A stretch of DNA of 17,665 nucleotides from positions 1 through 17,665 of the forward strand of contig CATZIC010000045.1 in the NCBI GenBank assembly GCA_958419945.1. Direction: 5' to 3'. Position 1 is the stretch's first letter; every line of letters starts with the position of its first letter. The translations under genes and the position numbers were made by a program. This document shows, piece after piece, positions 14,526-17,665 of this stretch. The notes beneath the pieces were generated by a model. The model made no database searches. It was not told where the DNA came from and saw only the letters and a list, made by a program, of their open reading frames with translations. The stretch is from an uncultured Clostridia bacterium (lineage in GTDB: Bacteria; Bacillota; Clostridia; Christensenellales; Borkfalkiaceae).

Positions 14526-16541
14526 TTATTTTATCGGAGTAAGACGGACGACAAATCCGCCGTTTTTAATCATATCGAAGAATTCTATATCGTCCTTGGT
14601 GATTTTAGCCGATTTTCGCTCGACCGTTTTATAGTCGGTTTCGTGATTAGTGAAAATTTCCGCATTATATGTCACGCCCTCTTCGAGGAACGAGAAGTCG
14701 ACCTTCGCCGAATTGGGCGCTATGGAATTGGCGCCGGCGACAAGCCACTCGTCGCCCGAGCGCACCGCGCCCACGTAATATTTATCGGGTTCTCCGCCCA
14801 AAAACAGGGTTTCGTCGCACAACGCGGGAACGTGTTTATAGAATTCCTTTATGAGGCTGTTTTCGTAAACATATTCGAAATCCGCCATGGACGGAGTGCC
14901 GCTCTCCAAAAGCACTGCAAGCGCCATTTGATGCGCCATAGTCATACCGGTCGACAACGGGTTTACCACGGGTGTAAAGTCGCTCGGACCCACTACTCTG
15001 CGAATAAAGAGTTCGTTCACCGTATCGGACGCGCTGACGCCCTTAAATTCGTTGCCCTTTATCGCCTCGCGGTTGATGACGTTGGGATATATTCGGCGTT
15101 CGCCCGTGGGCTTGTTGGCACCGTGGCAGTTGACTAACATTTCGCGCTTTGCGCACTCTTGATAGATTTTTTCGTACCAATCCACAGTTCCCGTATCTTC
15201 GCCGTAGAACTTGGGGAAATCGGTAGACTGCCCGTCGAAGAAGTCTATTTTTATTCCGCTTATTCCCCAACTCTTCCAAAGGTCGAGTTTTTGACTCAAC
15301 GATACCGCGTTGCCCAAAGCGAAATCGTTGAACGAGTGACACCATACCAATATTTTAACGCCCTTATCGTTTGCCTCTTTTACGAACTGCTTAAACTGAC
15401 TGATTTGCAAGCCGTCGTTCCAGCCGCCGTCCACCAGTACATATTTCCATCCCATTTCTTGGGCGAGGTTCACATACCGTCTATGCATTGCATAATCGCC
15501 CTGCCCGGAAATATTGAGATATATAAGCCAGTTCCAAGCGGCGACGCCGGGTTCTACCCACTCGTAGTCGTAAGTCTTTTTTTCCGCATCGGAAAGGGTA
15601 TCGTAGTCGTCGGGACGCCAAGGCTGAACGTCGTCGAAAACTTTTTCCACAAGCTCGCTCTCCTGTACGGTTTTAAGGTCTCCTACTATGCCGACGCGCC
15701 AAGGCGACTTAAAGGGATAACTTATTTTATTGTCGTCAACCATATAGCCTGCGGGCGTAGGAACGGTCTGCAATATGCCCGTACCTTCTTTGTCGTCGGA
15801 CTCTTTTAAGAAAGTACCGTAATAACCGCTGCCGATTAAATCGGACTCGGTGATAAGCGAATAGACCTGCGTACCTTTTACCTTATAAAGCATCGGCATT
15901 GAAAGGTAGGTGTCCGCCAACTCGTCCGTGCGCAAGTTTTGAAACTCGTTTTCGTAGGCGAAATAATTGCCTTTGCTGTTTATTGAGGCATAAGGCTGCG
16001 TCCAAAGAGTACTTCCCTCGGGCAGTGCGAACTCTGTTTTTTCCTCGTTCCAAATCATAACGCCCGAAGTGCCGTCGCACTTTCTCACATTGTAACGGAA
16101 AGCATATCCGTCGTCGTAAGAGCGCACTACCAAATCGTATTCGAAAGTCCAACCCTTTAAGGTTATAGTCGTCTGATTGCAGTCGTAGTCGACTTTACTG
16201 TGTTTGCCCGAGATATTGTCGTAGGAGCCTTTAACGTTTTCCGTCTTAACGTTTTCTACGGAGAGAAGGCGCAAATCATCCTCGGCTATGTCTATACCGA
16301 GCGCGGATTTTTCTATAATGGTCACGTTGTTGCGCTTAACGGTATAGCTTAAATTGCCCGCATAGTCCATTGCGACTTCCGTTTTGATTTTGCCGTTGGG
16401 GGAAGAAGTGACCCATTCCGCCGTATTTTCGAGTTTGGACGTATCGACTTCGCCCGAGCATCCGCCAAGCAGCGCAATTCCGCCCGCGAGAATTCCGACG
16501 AGTACGGTACACAATAAAATATTTAACGTTTTTCTTCTCAT
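14526..16541 (-). CDS. GH97 alpha-glycosidase, membrane-anchored lipoprotein, predicted retaining type
   Basis: This 671-aa enzyme belongs to glycoside hydrolase family 97, which holds inverting alpha-glucosidases (SusB) and retaining alpha-galactosidases, calcium-dependent. The signal peptide ends in the lipobox LLGGC, making Cys28 the lipid anchor, so it sits on the outer face of the membrane. Then come an N-terminal beta-sandwich (about 40-310), the barrel entrance GVAAWNWLIYLNISGQ (332-347), and YVLVDGGW (367-374). KIDFFDG (431-437) follows, where Asp433 fits the nucleophile of retaining members. REAIKGNE (491-498) carries Glu492 and Glu498, candidates for acid/base and calcium ligand. 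A C-terminal beta domain closes the protein. Having Asp at the nucleophile position favours alpha-galactosidase over SusB-like activity. The ribosome site AAGAGG is good. It is the only exported enzyme in the window, placed between two binding-protein genes, 24 bp and 10 bp from its neighbours. Confidence 0.93.
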   Translation of the reverse strand: MRRKTLNILLCTVLVGILAGGIALLGGCSGEVDTSKLENTAEWVTSSPNGKIKTEVAMDYAGNLSYTVKRNNVTIIEKSALGIDIAEDDLRLLSVENVKTENVKGSYDNISGKHSKVDYDCNQTTITLKGWTFEYDLVVRSYDDGYAFRYNVRKCDGTSGVMIWNEEKTEFALPEGSTLWTQPYASINSKGNYFAYENEFQNLRTDELADTYLSMPMLYKVKGTQVYSLITESDLIGSGYYGTFLKESDDKEGTGILQTVPTPAGYMVDDNKISYPFKSPWRVGIVGDLKTVQESELVEKVFDDVQPWRPDDYDTLSDAEKKTYDYEWVEPGVAAWNWLIYLNISGQGDYAMHRRYVNLAQEMGWKYVLVDGGWNDGLQISQFKQFVKEANDKGVKILVWCHSFNDFALGNAVSLSQKLDLWKSWGISGIKIDFFDGQSTDFPKFYGEDTGTVDWYEKIYQECAKREMLVNCHGANKPTGERRIYPNVINREAIKGNEFKGVSASDTVNELFIRRVVGPSDFTPVVNPLSTGMTMAHQMALAVLLESGTPSMADFEYVYENSLIKEFYKHVPALCDETLFLGGEPDKYYVGAVRSGDEWLVAGANSIAPNSAKVDFSFLEEGVTYNAEIFTNHETDYKTVERKSAKITKDDIEFFDMIKNGGFVVRLTPIK

Positions 16542-16551
16542 TTTACACCTC

Positions 16552-17665
16552 TTATTGCAATTCCGCGAATACCGCGGCGGTAAAATCGGTCAAAACCTTG
16601 TCAAAGTCGGGATCTGTCTCCTCGAACAAAGGAAGCAAATACGTTTCCGAAGCAGTGGCGTTATAAATCTTTTTCCCGTTCTTGTATCCGTCGTAGGTAT
16701 AAAAGTTTTCGGGCTTGCCCATGGCAAGAATAATATCTTTATATCCGGGATCCATTTTTTCCGCGTCGTAAGCCGACTTTCTTATGGGTGCCCAGCCCTT
16801 TTGAGTGAACTCGTAAGAATGCTTACTGCAATAGTCCGCAAACACCGCCGCAGCCGCAAGCTGAGTATCGGTACAGTTCTGCGCCTTGTAGAATGCAAGT
16901 CCGAACGTATTTATCGGTATGCGCGCGGCTTCGGAAGTATCCGCGTCGGTAAACAGTCCCGAAAGCGGAACTATTCCCACCGTGGAAAGATTTTTCTTTA
17001 CTTCCCCCGCTGGCTCTTTGTTCCAACTGACCATGCCGAAGAGCGACTTTCCCTCAACCACGCGGTTGAGCGGATCGGTTACTCTGAAATCGGTGTTGCC
17101 CGTATTGCCGCCGTGCAACGCACCGTTCGGCGAAAAGACGTCGTATGTGTTTTTAAGTGCGGCAAGCGCATTATCTCTATTGTTCGCCCAATTATTCAAA
17201 AAGCGCCCGTTCGAATAAGAATAGTACTCCGCGCCGTTCTGCAAAAAAGCCGTATGAGCCGCACCTTCTTTAAACGACCAGTCGAGGTTTGTATACATAG
17301 AGGTAAATTCGGCTGAATTTTCTCCTGCGTAAGCCTTTTTCAAGAGTTCGGAAAATTCGGTGTAATTCTTGGGCAATACGCCGTTGTTGTATTTTTGCAA
17401 AAGCGCTTTGTTGTATACGAGATAGGGCACGTTTGCGAACATCGGCACGGAAGTCATTGCGCCGTTATAGATACTGTCTTTTAACGCGCCCTCGTACCAA
17501 TCGCCGTAGCTAAGCTCTATCCCCGCCATAGCGTAAATATCGTTTACCGAATAATAAGTACCTTCGTTGACGCTCTTTTCGGGCGTGTTCTGCGAACGTA
17601 GCGAGAATGTTCCTTGATCGCTGAGCGCGGCAGTGGCATTTACCCTTATTTTCCCTTCGTATTCT
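16552..17665 (-). CDS. Extracellular solute-binding protein, family 1, C-terminal 370 residues (5' end cut by window)
   Basis: The frame is open through the right edge, so the start and signal peptide are missing. An internal ATG at 17529 is not the true start, because clear family sequence continues upstream of it (EYEGKIRV at the very edge, matching EYSGKIRV at residue 79 of the other binding protein). About 80 residues should therefore be missing. Visible features are VPYLVYNKALLQKY, the LQNG motif, MVSWNKEP, and a C-terminal FADYCSKHSYEFTQKGWAPI. It would deliver a sugar to an ABC transporter, either the one encoded downstream or another beyond the window. It precedes GH97 by 10 bp. Function by family is firm; which transporter it serves is open. 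Confidence 0.92.
   Translation of the reverse strand, partial: EYEGKIRVNATAALSDQGTFSLRSQNTPEKSVNEGTYYSVNDIYAMAGIELSYGDWYEGALKDSIYNGAMTSVPMFANVPYLVYNKALLQKYNNGVLPKNYTEFSELLKKAYAGENSAEFTSMYTNLDWSFKEGAAHTAFLQNGAEYYSYSNGRFLNNWANNRDNALAALKNTYDVFSPNGALHGGNTGNTDFRVTDPLNRVVEGKSLFGMVSWNKEPAGEVKKNLSTVGIVPLSGLFTDADTSEAARIPINTFGLAFYKAQNCTDTQLAAAAVFADYCSKHSYEFTQKGWAPIRKSAYDAEKMDPGYKDIILAMGKPENFYTYDGYKNGKKIYNATASETYLLPLFEETDPDFDKVLTDFTAAVFAELQ

Noticed and set aside
16225..16258. Repeated TTAACGTTTTC motifs in the GH97 gene as possible LacI-type operators or a direct repeat
   Set aside because: They are two short copies inside coding sequence that translate to similar Lys-Thr-Glu-Asn-Val peptides. They are not palindromic around a central CpG of useful length, and no promoter is nearby.
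16384..17316. A 310-codon plus-strand open frame opposite GH97 and the edge binding protein
   Set aside because: The start and body overlap confident genes on the other strand and the translation has no domain pattern; treated as a shadow frame.
1..17665. CRISPR array, tRNA/rRNA genes, insertion sequences, phage genes or defence systems
   Set aside because: No regularly spaced repeats, no transposase- or integrase-like proteins and no non-coding stretch large enough for an array or rRNA were found. All coding space is accounted for by carbohydrate genes.

Overview
The window is a stretch of bacterial chromosome packed on one strand. Twelve genes, all on the minus strand, cover almost every base, and no gap is longer than 26 bp. 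No gene is broken in this sequence. The two genes at the window edges are cut by the window itself. Class 1 carbohydrate ABC transporter genes, signal-peptidase-II lipoproteins, good Shine-Dalgarno sites and a LacI regulator point to a Bacillota/Clostridia-type, probably gut-associated carbohydrate utilisation locus (a Gram-positive PUL). I cannot name the genus. No promoter or terminator of the transcript is visible, so both probably lie outside the window.

In transcription order (right to left): a 3'-complete solute-binding protein (16552-17665, N-terminus off the edge); a GH97 lipoprotein glycosidase (14526-16541); a second, paralogous solute-binding lipoprotein (13062-14501); two permeases (12011-13048 and 11091-12014); an unusually large MalK/UgpC-type ATPase (9317-11086); a LacI-family regulator (8317-9306); a 667-aa protein of the GtaA/DUF4965 family (6287-8290); a cytoplasmic GH3 (4303-6285); a MORN-repeat/SGNH hydrolase (3247-4296); a GH31 with a PA14-like insert (710-3229); and the first 231 residues of a GH42 beta-galactosidase (1-695).

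The genes read as one pathway. The GH97 enzyme sits on the outer face of the membrane and trims an alpha-linked terminal sugar. The binding proteins capture oligosaccharides, and the two permeases and the ATPase import them. Inside the cell, GH42, GH31, GH3, an SGNH esterase and the DUF4965 protein, none of which has a signal peptide, take them apart. The set GH42 + GH31 + GH3 + esterase fits stepwise breakdown of a branched, acetylated beta-glucan such as xyloglucan oligosaccharides, but this is inference. GH97 and DUF4965 are not explained by that substrate.

The least ordinary elements are two large insertions in the transporter ATPase, the DUF4965 'glutaminase-like' protein inside a sugar operon, the MORN-SGNH fusion, and the GH97 lipoprotein between two paralogous binding proteins. 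I found no CRISPR array, RNA gene, mobile element or phage signal. The window is best described as a catabolic operon with several poorly characterised parts rather than a wholly new system.
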